A stretch of DNA of 64,000 nucleotides from an uncultured Desulfomonile sp. (GTDB taxonomy: Bacteria; Desulfobacterota; Desulfomonilia; Desulfomonilales; Desulfomonilaceae), in contig CAJBEZ010000010.1 in NCBI GenBank assembly GCA_903952205.1, positions 25,153 to 89,152 on the forward strand, written 5' to 3'. The notes below the pieces were generated by a model. The model saw only the letters and a list, made by a program, of their open reading frames with translations, did no database searches and was not told the DNA's origin. Shown here piece after piece: positions 27,949 to 38,600 of this stretch; the first letter of the stretch is position 1; each line of letters starts with the position of its first letter. The position numbers and the translations under genes were made by a program.

Positions 27949-28049
27949 TCGCCTCCAACAAGGCCCTATCAGCGATCATGCTGAAAAAACCCGAGCCCTG
28001 AATGTCCACAATGCTTTTTTAAATGACGTTAATAATTTACCGGTGGGAA

Positions 28050-28748
28050 TTATTTATTCTTAATCTTGTCGAGAATTTTTTGCGCCTCATCGTCCAGCCC
28101 AAGTTTTGAATATTCGTCAATTACCCTTTGAGCGGCTATCTTTGCGGCTTTATAGTTTCCAAGGCTAATATATGATCGTGATTTGTACAGTTCTTTCTCA
28201 GCCAATTTTCTCTGACATTCGCGAGATTTTTCTTCTGCCTTTTTGCCCCATTCCCCTGGGTCCGCAGCGTCAGAAACTGCCTTGAAGGCGCGAATAGCCT
28301 GTTTAACCACTGAGTTGTCAAGGTCTGTGTTCTTTATCTGATTAAAATAGGACATTGCAATTTGGTACCGCGCTCTTGAAGCCTCTTTGTCCCCTGGGTA
28401 CAACTCCATAAATTGGAGATAGCGGGCAATGGCCTTATCATATGAACCCTCGTCGTAAAAGGAATCAGCAATGGCCAAATAAACCTCTGGCATTTGTTTG
28501 AATTCCGGATGAGCCGATTTTAATCTCTCCAGAATGTTTATACCCTCCTGATATTGCTTATCCTTGATCTTTTCTTTTCCCTGTTTGAAGAGTTCTTCCG
28601 CCGATACATTCTTCTCTTTGACATCAGCCGTCCACAAGGGCACGCAACCCGTCGCCAACCCTACCAATACCGCCAGTAAAAGCAAACGGACTACTAAAAC
28701 CACAATAGAATTTCCTCTCAAATGACTTACCGACGAAACCTTTATCAA
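28050..28748 (-). CDS. BamD-like outer membrane lipoprotein with TPR repeats
   Basis: 232 residues with a lipoprotein signal peptide ending in the lipobox LATGC (Cys35), then three to four tetratricopeptide repeats (AEELFKQGKEKIKDKQYQEGINILERL, VYLAIADSFYDEGSYDKAIARYLQFMELYPG, and others). Architecture and size match BamD/ComL, the essential accessory of outer-membrane protein insertion. The assignment to BamD rather than another TPR lipoprotein is by similarity of layout. It lies 27 bases from the polyprenyl synthase gene. Confidence 0.75.
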   Translation of the reverse strand: MIKVSSVSHLRGNSIVVLVVRLLLLAVLVGLATGCVPLWTADVKEKNVSAEELFKQGKEKIKDKQYQEGINILERLKSAHPEFKQMPEVYLAIADSFYDEGSYDKAIARYLQFMELYPGDKEASRARYQIAMSYFNQIKNTDLDNSVVKQAIRAFKAVSDAADPGEWGKKAEEKSRECQRKLAEKELYKSRSYISLGNYKAAKIAAQRVIDEYSKLGLDDEAQKILDKIKNK

Positions 28749-28774
28749 TCTAGCACACTTGTGTCAATAAATCC

Positions 28775-29740
28775 TCAATATGTTCGATGCAGGATTTTGT
28801 CCGAGATCTTTATTAGCGCTCTCTTTTCTTCAGAATCCTCAAATATTGAAAGGCCATCAACTGCCTTGACCAGATATTCGCGGCTTCGAACAAGTGTTTC
28901 GGCTATCCCGCATCGGCGATCAATGAATTTTTTGACCCACATGAAATCATCGGCAGAGACGCATCCACTGGTAACTATTTCTTTGACGACTGTCTTTTCA
29001 TCCTGAGTGGCGATTTTCAATGCGGTTATTAGCGGAAGCGTCAATTTCCCTTCCTCCAGGTCTTTACCGGGATTCTTGCCCATGGTTTCCTTGTCTGATC
29101 GGTAATCGATGAGGTCATCGGTCATCTGGAACGCCACTCCCAAATTGAACCCGAACCTTGACAGGGCTTCCTCCTTTTCGGAATCAAGTCCTCCAAGGAT
29201 CGACCCACATCGGCAGGCGGCCTCCATAAGGACCGCCGTCTTGTCGGTTATCACCTGCACATAATCTTCTTCAGAAAAATCGATATTTCCGATGTTCGCC
29301 ATCTGAAACAGTTCACCTTCACTCAACCTTGCGGTAGTATCTGAGACTATTTCCAGAATTCTCAGGTTTTTCAGAGATGTGAGAGCTGAAAAAGCCTTAG
29401 CCAGTATGAAGTCTCCTCCGAGGACGCACATCTCATTGGACCACAGAGTATTGGCGGCTGGTCTTCCACGTCTGGTTTCAGCGTAATCAACCACGTCGTC
29501 ATGTAAAAGAGTTGCGGTGTGTATGCATTCTATCGCCCCGGATAGCTTGATGGCGTCCATTCCCGTGTATCCACCCATTCTAGCCGAGATCACTGTCAAC
29601 TGTGGTCGAATCCTCTTACCGCCGCTATTCATTATATGAGCCCCGATTTCAAAAGCTACGGGGACTCGGCTTGTAAGCTGCTGAATAAGCTCAGACTCCA
29701 ACCTGTCCATTGTTGATTGAATTGATTCTAAAAGATCCAA
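28775..29740 (-). CDS. Polyprenyl diphosphate synthase (IspB-like)
   Basis: 321 residues. First Asp-rich motif DDVVD at 81-85 and second DDLID at 208-212, with GGKRIRPQL (40-48) and the QMTDD region; the fold is that of trans-prenyltransferases. The length and sequence class resemble octaprenyl/solanesyl synthases that build quinone side chains, so a menaquinone role is likely. The start ATG gives the usual N terminus. Confidence 0.88.
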   Translation of the reverse strand: MDLLESIQSTMDRLESELIQQLTSRVPVAFEIGAHIMNSGGKRIRPQLTVISARMGGYTGMDAIKLSGAIECIHTATLLHDDVVDYAETRRGRPAANTLWSNEMCVLGGDFILAKAFSALTSLKNLRILEIVSDTTARLSEGELFQMANIGNIDFSEEDYVQVITDKTAVLMEAACRCGSILGGLDSEKEEALSRFGFNLGVAFQMTDDLIDYRSDKETMGKNPGKDLEEGKLTLPLITALKIATQDEKTVVKEIVTSGCVSADDFMWVKKFIDRRCGIAETLVRSREYLVKAVDGLSIFEDSEEKRALIKISDKILHRTY

Positions 29741-29881
29741 GTTTGATCTCCGGAATATTCTGGAACCCTGAAAACTTGTTTCATGTCAGTTTTAACGCCG
29801 AAAGTGGAGCAACAATTACTGACAACCTTGAAAGACGCTTATACAAAATTATTGTGGTTTACTCTATGAATAAGGGATGAT

Positions 29882-32530
29882 TCAATGCACGGCGTAAAAG
29901 AAGGCATCGATGGCCTTAACCATTAGAGCGGAGATTATAATCGCTACAAAGGCGTGTGGAGCCACACCCTGAATTTTTTTCGTCCATTCTTTCTCACTCC
30001 ATTGTCCAAGTTTAAATTGGGTCAATAGAGTCCAGAACAACCCGATAAATATGATGACATACTGGATGGCTTGAGTGGTTTTGGGATCAACCGTGATTAC
30101 TAAACTTCTTAGCGCCTCTATGTCTAGATACTTGCTCATGATAATCGGGATCTGGACCCCCAGGTTAATAAAATAGTAGACATGAAACGCAGTGAAACAG
30201 CACAAAGTAAGGGGCAATAAAGCGAGGCCGAAGCGAGCATAGTTCTGTCGAAGCGTGTCACCAAAAACCTGAGACGATATCTTGGCTGAGGCCAAAGTCA
30301 TGATGTTCAGGCTGATCATGACAGCCAAGAAAACAAAACTGAAAAGAAGAACCGGATGCAACGAAGCGGTTGATGATATGGCCTTATATTCCGGCATCTT
30401 GCTAACCATTTCACTGAACAGCCCACCTATCATCCCTAGCACAAGAAACGCCGTGCCTGCGTGTCTCTGGCTAATTTGCCACAACTCTTCTCCAGGAGGC
30501 CGTAAATTAAGGTTGATGGCCCCGTGGGGACAGTTCTTGATACACTGACCGCAAAGTTTACACACCCTGTTACTTCTCAGTCGTGGCCCAGCATGCCCGA
30601 ATTGACATCCTTCGCTTTCCGAAGTTCCCATGTAGCACTCGTTGGAGGAGCACTCCGAGATGCAGACATTACTGTTGGCGCGAAGTTCAATAAAGGAAGT
30701 TTTGGACAAAACCCCCACCATTCCCCCCAAACCGCATAAATATAAACACCAGGACTGACGCTCATATACCATGGAAATAAGTATGGCTGAAAGTAACATC
30801 GCAAGAAGAAGCAGACCGAGCATCATCGGAGAATTCCTGATATTCGTGGCGGTTTCAAACCATATAATAAAAAGAACGGCGCCTGCTATCAGGAAATCTG
30901 AATGCTTTTTTAGAAAAGCAGGGAAAGGTCTTTCAAGTGACACAAGTTTCTTGGCAAGGTTTGCAATGACACCTATCGGGCATAGTGAGCACCAGAATCG
31001 GGCCCAGAAAAGGGATCCAACAATCAATATAGGCCATCCCAAAGCCCAACTAACAAGCGCTGCAGGGTTTTGCATCGGATCGGACGGACCCAGGAACAAG
31101 AGTAACAGTATCAGGAAAAAGAATGGAGTTACGGCGCTTTGCAGCATAGCGGGATAGAGCGGACTCAAGATGGCTTTCTTAATAAAAGAAAATTTAAGTA
31201 GATTAAACTTCCATTTACCCTGAATCCTTTGCAGGTCGAAATAGATATCCTGAGGTCGGAGCACGCTCCGCTCGCATACCAAAATAGCCCTTTTCAATGT
31301 ATTGGAGAGTTCCAGATCATTTCCCGGCCAGGAATAATTGAGAAGAGTCTTCAACGTTTCTTTTGGCAGTTCACCCAATTTTCGCCCGAGTTCCGTTTGA
31401 TATTTCTTGAGATAATGGCGAATGAGGACAGGGATTTCCCTTCTTCGATTTCTCAGGGGAGGTATTGTTATAGATCGTTCCAAAAGACCAAAAATAAGCG
31501 GGTGATTTTCGAGAGCTATGTCAACTGGCGCCAGTCTGGTTGTTGCTATTAATCTGACCTTAGCCCGTAATTGAGTCATCCCCCCACACCTTTTATAGGT
31601 TTCTGTTATAATTGCCTCCATCAATTTCATCTGGCAAATGGGGGTCAGTTTTTCAATTCCGCGGATAAGGAGTGTCCCGTCCTCACTCAATTCAAAATAA
31701 CCGGCGGTTTCCCTAATGGATCCATCTCTACCTGGTTCCTCTGTCCCAAAGAGCAACCTCATTTGCTTATCTGTTAGTGCTTTTTCATCCAATTTTTCTG
31801 AGCCATTGTCGAATGGACTTATTATCCGATTCTCTGAGGTCCGGTGTAAATCGAGCACAAGAAAAACCTCCTTACAATGGCGGCTCTTCTTGAATATCTG
31901 GTGGGCGATGACTTCTTTGCCGACTCCACTTTCTCCTATGATCATGGCTGGTCCGTCACAGTTGGCCAAGTCGTCTATCTGGGAACTGAGGTTGCGTTTG
32001 ACATATTCCCCAATGACGTAATCAGGGAATATATGATTTTCCTGGCTGATCAATGAATGCAAGGAACGTCTCTTGAGTTTACTTTTTAGCATGATTCGGT
32101 CAAGAGACATTATTTTGCGGACGAGATTCTTTATGAGGCCGACTATAAAATCAGGACTTTCTCTAAGGAGTTTTTCGAAATCTTCCACAGACATGTCCAG
32201 AGCTTTTACCTGTTCATCGGCTATAAGCTCCGCGTCAGATTGCCACGGGACCCCTGTAAAAAACTCAATTCCTCCGAAGATGTCCCCCGGCCCTCGAGAA
32301 TCAACTACTATTCTTTCGTTGTCGTCATTCTTTAGAACTACCCCTGCGGTTCCTGAAATTAAATAAACCACCCTTACAGCGGACGAGCCCCTGTCCAGGA
32401 TAAGATCGCCCTGTTGAAAATGTCGAATGATGTCCTTTTCACAGGCCAGGTGTCTCAAAGGAGCTGGAATAAGTTCCATTAAGTCAGTGCTGCCGGACAA
32501 ACCTGCAGCGAAATTTGATCTGGGAGACAA
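29882..32530 (-). CDS. CRP-like sensor / degenerate sigma54-type AAA+ / membrane polyferredoxin fusion
   Basis: 882 residues. 1-150: cyclic-nucleotide-binding-like beta barrel (PGDIFGGIEFFTG). 165-440: AAA+ domain of the sigma54-activator family with Walker A GESGVGKE (199-206), but Walker B reads GTLLIRGIEKL (285-295) with both acidic residues lost, and the GAFTGA loop is replaced by EPGRDGSI. WPGNDLEL keeps the family end motif. 455-882: about eight transmembrane helices with NapH/CcoG-like cysteines (Cys514/Cys517, Cys595/Cys600) and a [4Fe-4S] ferredoxin motif CKLCGQCIKNCP at 657-668. No DNA-binding helix-turn-helix. It cannot act as a normal sigma54 activator; it is probably a redox-coupled signalling protein. 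Confidence 0.85.
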   Translation of the reverse strand: MSPRSNFAAGLSGSTDLMELIPAPLRHLACEKDIIRHFQQGDLILDRGSSAVRVVYLISGTAGVVLKNDDNERIVVDSRGPGDIFGGIEFFTGVPWQSDAELIADEQVKALDMSVEDFEKLLRESPDFIVGLIKNLVRKIMSLDRIMLKSKLKRRSLHSLISQENHIFPDYVIGEYVKRNLSSQIDDLANCDGPAMIIGESGVGKEVIAHQIFKKSRHCKEVFLVLDLHRTSENRIISPFDNGSEKLDEKALTDKQMRLLFGTEEPGRDGSIRETAGYFELSEDGTLLIRGIEKLTPICQMKLMEAIITETYKRCGGMTQLRAKVRLIATTRLAPVDIALENHPLIFGLLERSITIPPLRNRRREIPVLIRHYLKKYQTELGRKLGELPKETLKTLLNYSWPGNDLELSNTLKRAILVCERSVLRPQDIYFDLQRIQGKWKFNLLKFSFIKKAILSPLYPAMLQSAVTPFFFLILLLLFLGPSDPMQNPAALVSWALGWPILIVGSLFWARFWCSLCPIGVIANLAKKLVSLERPFPAFLKKHSDFLIAGAVLFIIWFETATNIRNSPMMLGLLLLAMLLSAILISMVYERQSWCLYLCGLGGMVGVLSKTSFIELRANSNVCISECSSNECYMGTSESEGCQFGHAGPRLRSNRVCKLCGQCIKNCPHGAINLNLRPPGEELWQISQRHAGTAFLVLGMIGGLFSEMVSKMPEYKAISSTASLHPVLLFSFVFLAVMISLNIMTLASAKISSQVFGDTLRQNYARFGLALLPLTLCCFTAFHVYYFINLGVQIPIIMSKYLDIEALRSLVITVDPKTTQAIQYVIIFIGLFWTLLTQFKLGQWSEKEWTKKIQGVAPHAFVAIIISALMVKAIDAFFYAVH

Positions 32531-32682
32531 TCGGCAAACTCCAACGCAGCAGTCAGAGATACTGGCTAGCTGAACAAAATAAGAATGTCCTCAACCCTTC
32601 CCAGCGGTCGGCTCATCATGTCCTGATTATGTAACAAAGCATCCTAGAAAACAATTCTATTCACAGAATGAACGTGGTCAAT

Positions 32683-35600
32683 TCAAATAACCTGTCTCCT
32701 TATCAATGCCCGGGCCACCACTAGGTCGCCTACATCTTCAACTCGCGCTTCAATTTCTGGGAGCCCATTATCCAGAATATATTTTTCAACTTCGTTTTGA
32801 AATAGCATTGCAGCTCTTCCGAATTTATTCATCGATATCACAGAAACATCCTTCAGGTCATATCGTAAACCAACCCCTAAAGCTTTGAGACAAGCTTCTT
32901 TGAGACTCCACATTCGAGTCAGTTGGCGTGAGCTGTAGGGCGAATCGTAGGCCATGTTAATCTCGTTTTCAGTAAAATAGTCTTCTGACCATGATTGCGT
33001 TCGATTCTCAACCTTTTCGACATCCACTCCGATTCCCTGAAATGCGTCTGACTTCCCAACTGACGCCATCACAAAACCATTTGAATGACTAAGAGCTACT
33101 TCGGCAAACTCTTCATCGGGATTGTCGGAGAAACGCGCCGTAGGTTTACCCAACGTGGTGGAAAAGATGTTGATAGTGTGACCGTTTTTATGATTGTTTC
33201 CATTGTTGGACAATAAGCGATTCAAAGCTTTCTTGATTACAATCCGACCCGCTGACCACTCTTTTCTCCTTTTGGGAGAAGCTTTGGCAAGCCTGGTTTC
33301 CGAATCAATGTCGACAAAAGTTTTTAAGTTGTCGTCATCCTTTTCCGGTCGATCCAAAAGCTCATCGATACTGGAAAACTCTTCAAAAATTCTGTTCGCA
33401 AAAGAGCTGCTTTTCTCAAGTTCGATCATCTCGACACCCCGCAAGAAAAGTAGAGGGGTTCCTTCCGCTGTATTTACAGCACAATCAAATTTGATCTTGG
33501 TCCTGCCCTGACCTGATTCTCCGGTTACTATCTCAGATGGTATCAATGTTCCACAGCCAGGAAGACCTTCTGGATCAAGGATTACGACTTCCCCGACCGC
33601 TATCGGTAGAGGCATGACACCCAAGGTCTCCAGCGCCATAGCCGCCCCCGCCTGAAACGCGGCCTCAATGACGGGTGGAATAAGGTCAGGGAATATTTCG
33701 GGTCTTCGCTCAGTGTCCCTGAATCTAAACCGTGCGCCACTCCCATTGTTTTCAACCGAAACATAATCTACAAACTGAAAAGCCGGGCCGTGGAAAAACT
33801 TCGAGTAAATCTCTTTCTCAGGAACAAAAACAGTCTGCTTCGAGTTAAGATCCAATTGAGGCAAATCAAACGGCGCAGCCTCTCCCAAGTACAACTCATG
33901 GTGAATTCTTGATTCTCCAAAAGGTTGCCCCTGTTTGTCCAGCATCCGGCTCGATATCCGAGCCCTGAATTTGTTAAGGCCGGTGGAAATTCTCTCTACA
34001 GTGATTTCTGCAGTAAATTTTTCAGACTTGAATATTTTCAACGGCTTTAGAAAACGTACATTCTGAATTACAAGTTTAGAAGATTCGGGGTCGAGAATCT
34101 CCACCGCTTTTCTCATGATCTCGATTCCCCCAACGCCGGGCAGCACGGCAGCCCTATCTATTCTGTGATCATTCAGTACAGGATGCCCTGGGTCCAGGTC
34201 GATTCTAAATGTAGCCTTTTCGCACGGAATAAGTTTCTCCACTGTGACTTTTTGTCCAGCCAGAATATAAGCTTCACAGGATTGCCGGCTGGGAGTGGAA
34301 AAGGCGTCTTTTTCAAAAGGCCCTAATCTACCGGAAACAAGTACTTCCGCCGAACCCAGTGATCTGGCAAGTTCCTGAAGAAAGGCGTCCACTCCTTTAT
34401 GTGGAGGTATGAAATCTATTCCAGCCTGTTCGAGGGTCTTCTGAACGCTTCCCCTTGTCGCCATACCTATTTCTGCCCATGGGGCCCAGTCTATGACTGA
34501 AGCTCGGATGTCCCCACCGTTTGAGTTGATCCATCTGAATAAGTGCGCAATCGAGTCATTGGCCGCTGAATAGTCGATCTGGGCTATGTTCCCAAAACGT
34601 CCGGCAACGCTTCCAAAGCTGATTAGTCTCCTAGGGGGCAGCTCATTCTTTTCCAAGGCCTGCAAGACATTTCTGGCCCCTTCAACCTTGACATCAAAAA
34701 CAGACCGTATCTGTTCAATAGTTTTGGATCGTAGGGATTTACTTATGTCGATTCCCGCTCCATGCACAAATACGTCGACACGTCGGCAGAGCCTGGCAAC
34801 CTCTTCTATCACCTTATCGACGGCGGAGGGATTGGTGATGTCAACGCTTCGATATATGACTTCAGAACCCAATCTCCTAAATTTTCTAAGGTTCTTAAAA
34901 ACTTCGACCTGGTTACGTAGTTCCGCCAACTCCTTTTCCACACGAACAGGCGTAGGAATCGTGCTCTCCCTTTTGTACCTGTCGATTATTCTATCTTTTT
35001 CCAGTTCCCATTCTATATCGCCGAATGTCGACATGGTTTCAGCTCTATTCGACAGTGATGACCGACCAAGAATTACAAAAGTCGCAGGGACCTGTTCGGC
35101 GATGCGGTTTACGCATGCCGCTGTTATCCCTCGGGCTCCACCGGTAACCAGGACAACTTCGTCCGAGGCGATTACGGTTGAGGTATCCATTCGAGGTAGT
35201 GGTTTTGAAAATCGTACACATTGAAGTTGGAGATTTTTCCCAACGCCTGTTTCGAGTGGAAAACCCTCCGTGAGGCACCTGAGGAAAATTCCCGGCGCAT
35301 GTTCATCCATGGCCTCCGGATGAATATCCACGCATCGGCAAATTGTCCGGGGATACTCTCTGGAAAATGACTTGGCGGCCCCTGAGATTGCCCCGAACAA
35401 GTAACCGGCGGGATCCGGGCCCTCAAATCCGAAAGCGCCGTCCTCTGATACAATGTTTGTCATGAATACTGGCCCGTCTTCGTAAGTCGCCGCTAGTTCA
35501 AGAAACAGCCCAAAGGATCTATCGAGAGACGTTTGAATATTGGAGCGAGTTGAGATGTTTATGACTCCAAGAAGCTTATCTCGCCTAGTCCCTATCTCCT

Positions 35601-38600
35601 TGGGGTCTTCCAACACTGTGACGGGAACAGGTCCCATGACTTTCTGAAATCCATCCACCAAGCCAGTATGTCCGCCAAATATAATAAGTTCATCTATTGA
35701 CGGAATCATTGAGGTCTTTTCTGTGTCAAAGGTTGTCAACACAGCCTCGCGCAAATCCACCGGCGCCGAATCAACAAACACATCCATTGAATGAACCGTT
35801 TGTTCCGTTACATCGATTATGTTGTAGGATTGAGCTTTTTTCTCCAGTACAAATCCGATGATGTGTTTAATTGTGGGGAAGTCGGCTATTTTAAAACCAT
35901 CTATACGTGGTATTCCAAAAGTTTCCCTGATTTCCGTAATAAATTCGGCCTGTTTCACCGTATCAATGCCCAAATCGGCTTCAAGGTCAAGATCAACGTC
36001 AAGCATCTCCGTTGGATAACCTGTCTTAGCCGAAAGTAGATCGAGTATTTTAGAGTTAACTTCAAGCCGATCGCTTGAGGTCACGACATCTTGAGCAGCC
36101 CCCCCGCCGGAATGATCATTCTCCTCAGTGATTTCTGAAACTGAATGTTCCATAACGAAGTTAATGATGTGTTCAATGGTTGGGAACTCGGCTATCTTTA
36201 GCCCTTCAATGCGGGGTATGTTAAATTTATCCCGTACGTCGGAGATGAATTCCGCCTGTTTCACCGTGTCTATTCCCAGGTCAGCCTCAAGGTCAAGTCC
36301 AGTATCCAGCATGCTTGGAGGATAGCCTGTTTTTTCAGACAGCAGTTGAAGGATGGCATTTTTGATCTCTTGAATCCCTGTCATCGAAGGAGCGGCTGCC
36401 ACCCCTTTCGGCTGTTCTTGCGCAGGATCGACAAGTTTGACTTCATCAAATGCAGGTTTTTCTATTAGTTCGCGATCTTTTACTCTCATGATCCTGTTTT
36501 CAATTGTGATCACAGGATCTTTGAAATTTGTAATTTCCTTCAGCCATTCACGGTTTGCTCCGAAATCAGTGACTCGATTCTCTTCGCGCGCTATCACTTT
36601 ATAAAGCGACATAACAATTTGCGATCCGAATCCAGCAGCCAGTCTGAAAGCGTACTGCGCCTCACAAGGTCCGCCGGCGCTTAAATTCATGTCCTGAAAT
36701 TCCGGATCTGGAACTTTAAGATTCGGAATAGGTGGAAGAAACCTCTTCTGTAAACACCTTAGCGCTACAATGTCTTCGACACCGACCCCCATGGTGTGGC
36801 CAGTAAAACCTTTGGTATTTGCAATGGGGATAATTTTGGCGCTTTCTCCGAAAATCGATCTCAATGCCCTGACTTCGGAAGAAGAACTCCCTCCCCGTTT
36901 TGGAGAATAAGTTTCGTGTGACATGAAAAACATCTTCTTTGCCAAGTCGTGGCGTGACACATCCGACTGCCGCTCCCATTTTGAGATCATTTTTTCCATT
37001 ACAAAGGATATGTGATCGACATCGAGACGAGTGCCGTGAAAACCACTATTTGCAACTATTCCGGCCTCAATTGAAGCAAGGGGCTCTATGCCTCGACGTC
37101 TTGCCAGATCCTCACTTTCCAGCACCACGGCGGCAGCGGCTGACCCGAGTATCAAGCCATGTCTGCGGTCGTCGAATGGCAGGGCGGCGTCGGTTATAGC
37201 GCCGTTGGTGGTAGCCGCCCCCATTGCCAGAAATCCGGAACCAATCCAAGGGAAAAGCTGTTTCCCAGCTACATCGTCCGCAGCGACCACTAGGACCCTC
37301 TTGGCCTGACCTGTTCTAATCCAATCCCTTCCCAGGAGTATAGCCTGAGTAGTTCCCGCGCAAGCCGCGTCAACGTGAGTGTTCGGTCCTTGAGCCTTAA
37401 TAATTTGCGCTAGCTGTCCGTGCCCCATGCTCATAACTCGAAGAAGGAAATTACGATTAAACGAATAAAGTTCACTGGAACTTGACAAACTTAGTCCATC
37501 AAATTCCTCTGTGAACCATTTTGTCAAAAGTTCCTTTTCTTTATCATCTCTGATTCTTTGTACAATTCCTGTGTAAAAATCGATCAGCCTTTTTTTGGCT
37601 CCTGCCCCAAAGCGGGCGCTGGTCTCCCTGGTGACTTCATCTACCAGCGAAGCCATACCAGGAAAGGCCGAAGCGAATATGATCCCTGTTTCATCTCGTA
37701 GATCAGGTGGCAAAGCCCAGGCGTCGGGCAGTTCGATTCCCGAACTGGTTGTCTTAATTTGCCTCATTAACGGGATACCGGCGTCTTTAAGAGCCTCCAG
37801 TCCGGCAGCGACAGCGAGACGAGTGGTGACGTCCATCGCTTCTGTCAGGCGTTTCTCCAAACCAAATTCTTCAATGAAAGAATCTTGATCATCAAAAAAA
37901 CCCGCCAGTTTTATCACTCCAGACATATCGTCGACATGTTGTAATTCGACTTCACCTGATGGTCCTTTGAAAAGCCTTTCGACGTTCTTTTCGAGCATTT
38001 CTCTTCGACTGTTTTCCGGAACCCTTTTGATAAAATTCTTGCCATAAATGAGATCATCAAGATTTGCCTTGTCGAACACAAACCTTGTGTCAGAAGGTAA
38101 TCCCGCAGCCATTCCGGAAATCACCACCGGTTTGAAATTCATTCCTTCCGTTTTAACCATTGTGACCGTTTTCTCCAGGGGCAGGATGTTCTCGACAAAA
38201 GAACTAAAGCTTGACTTAATGAGTGTCCTTATGGGGTTAACTTGGAGTTCGACGAATTTTTTAAACTCCTTTCTGGACACTATTTCTTTTAATTCCTCGT
38301 CTAAAAGCCAGTCCAAAGATGAAGGTGGGTCATGTTCTAACTTGGTTTCGTAACCTAGTCTCTGGATCGAATCATGCCCCTTGGAGACCAAGGTCAAACT
38401 TGACTTCTTTCTCTTTGAGGGAACCTCACCAGATAGTGAGGGGATTTCCGCCGCGTCAATATCAATTTCGAATCCCTCAACAATGAGAGCCGCAAACGAT
38501 TCCAACAGTTGAGTGATTCCCCCCTTTTTAGGATGGTTGGTCGGCAATGCGAGAGTGTCTTTGGTCAAAGTATCAATGGTCAGGTTGGTCATGACCCGTT

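Noticed and set aside
34586..35224. 212-codon open frame on the plus strand inside the megasynthase
   Set aside because: Antisense to a well-supported coding region, with biased Ser/Leu/Thr content typical of a shadow frame and no homology signal by eye.
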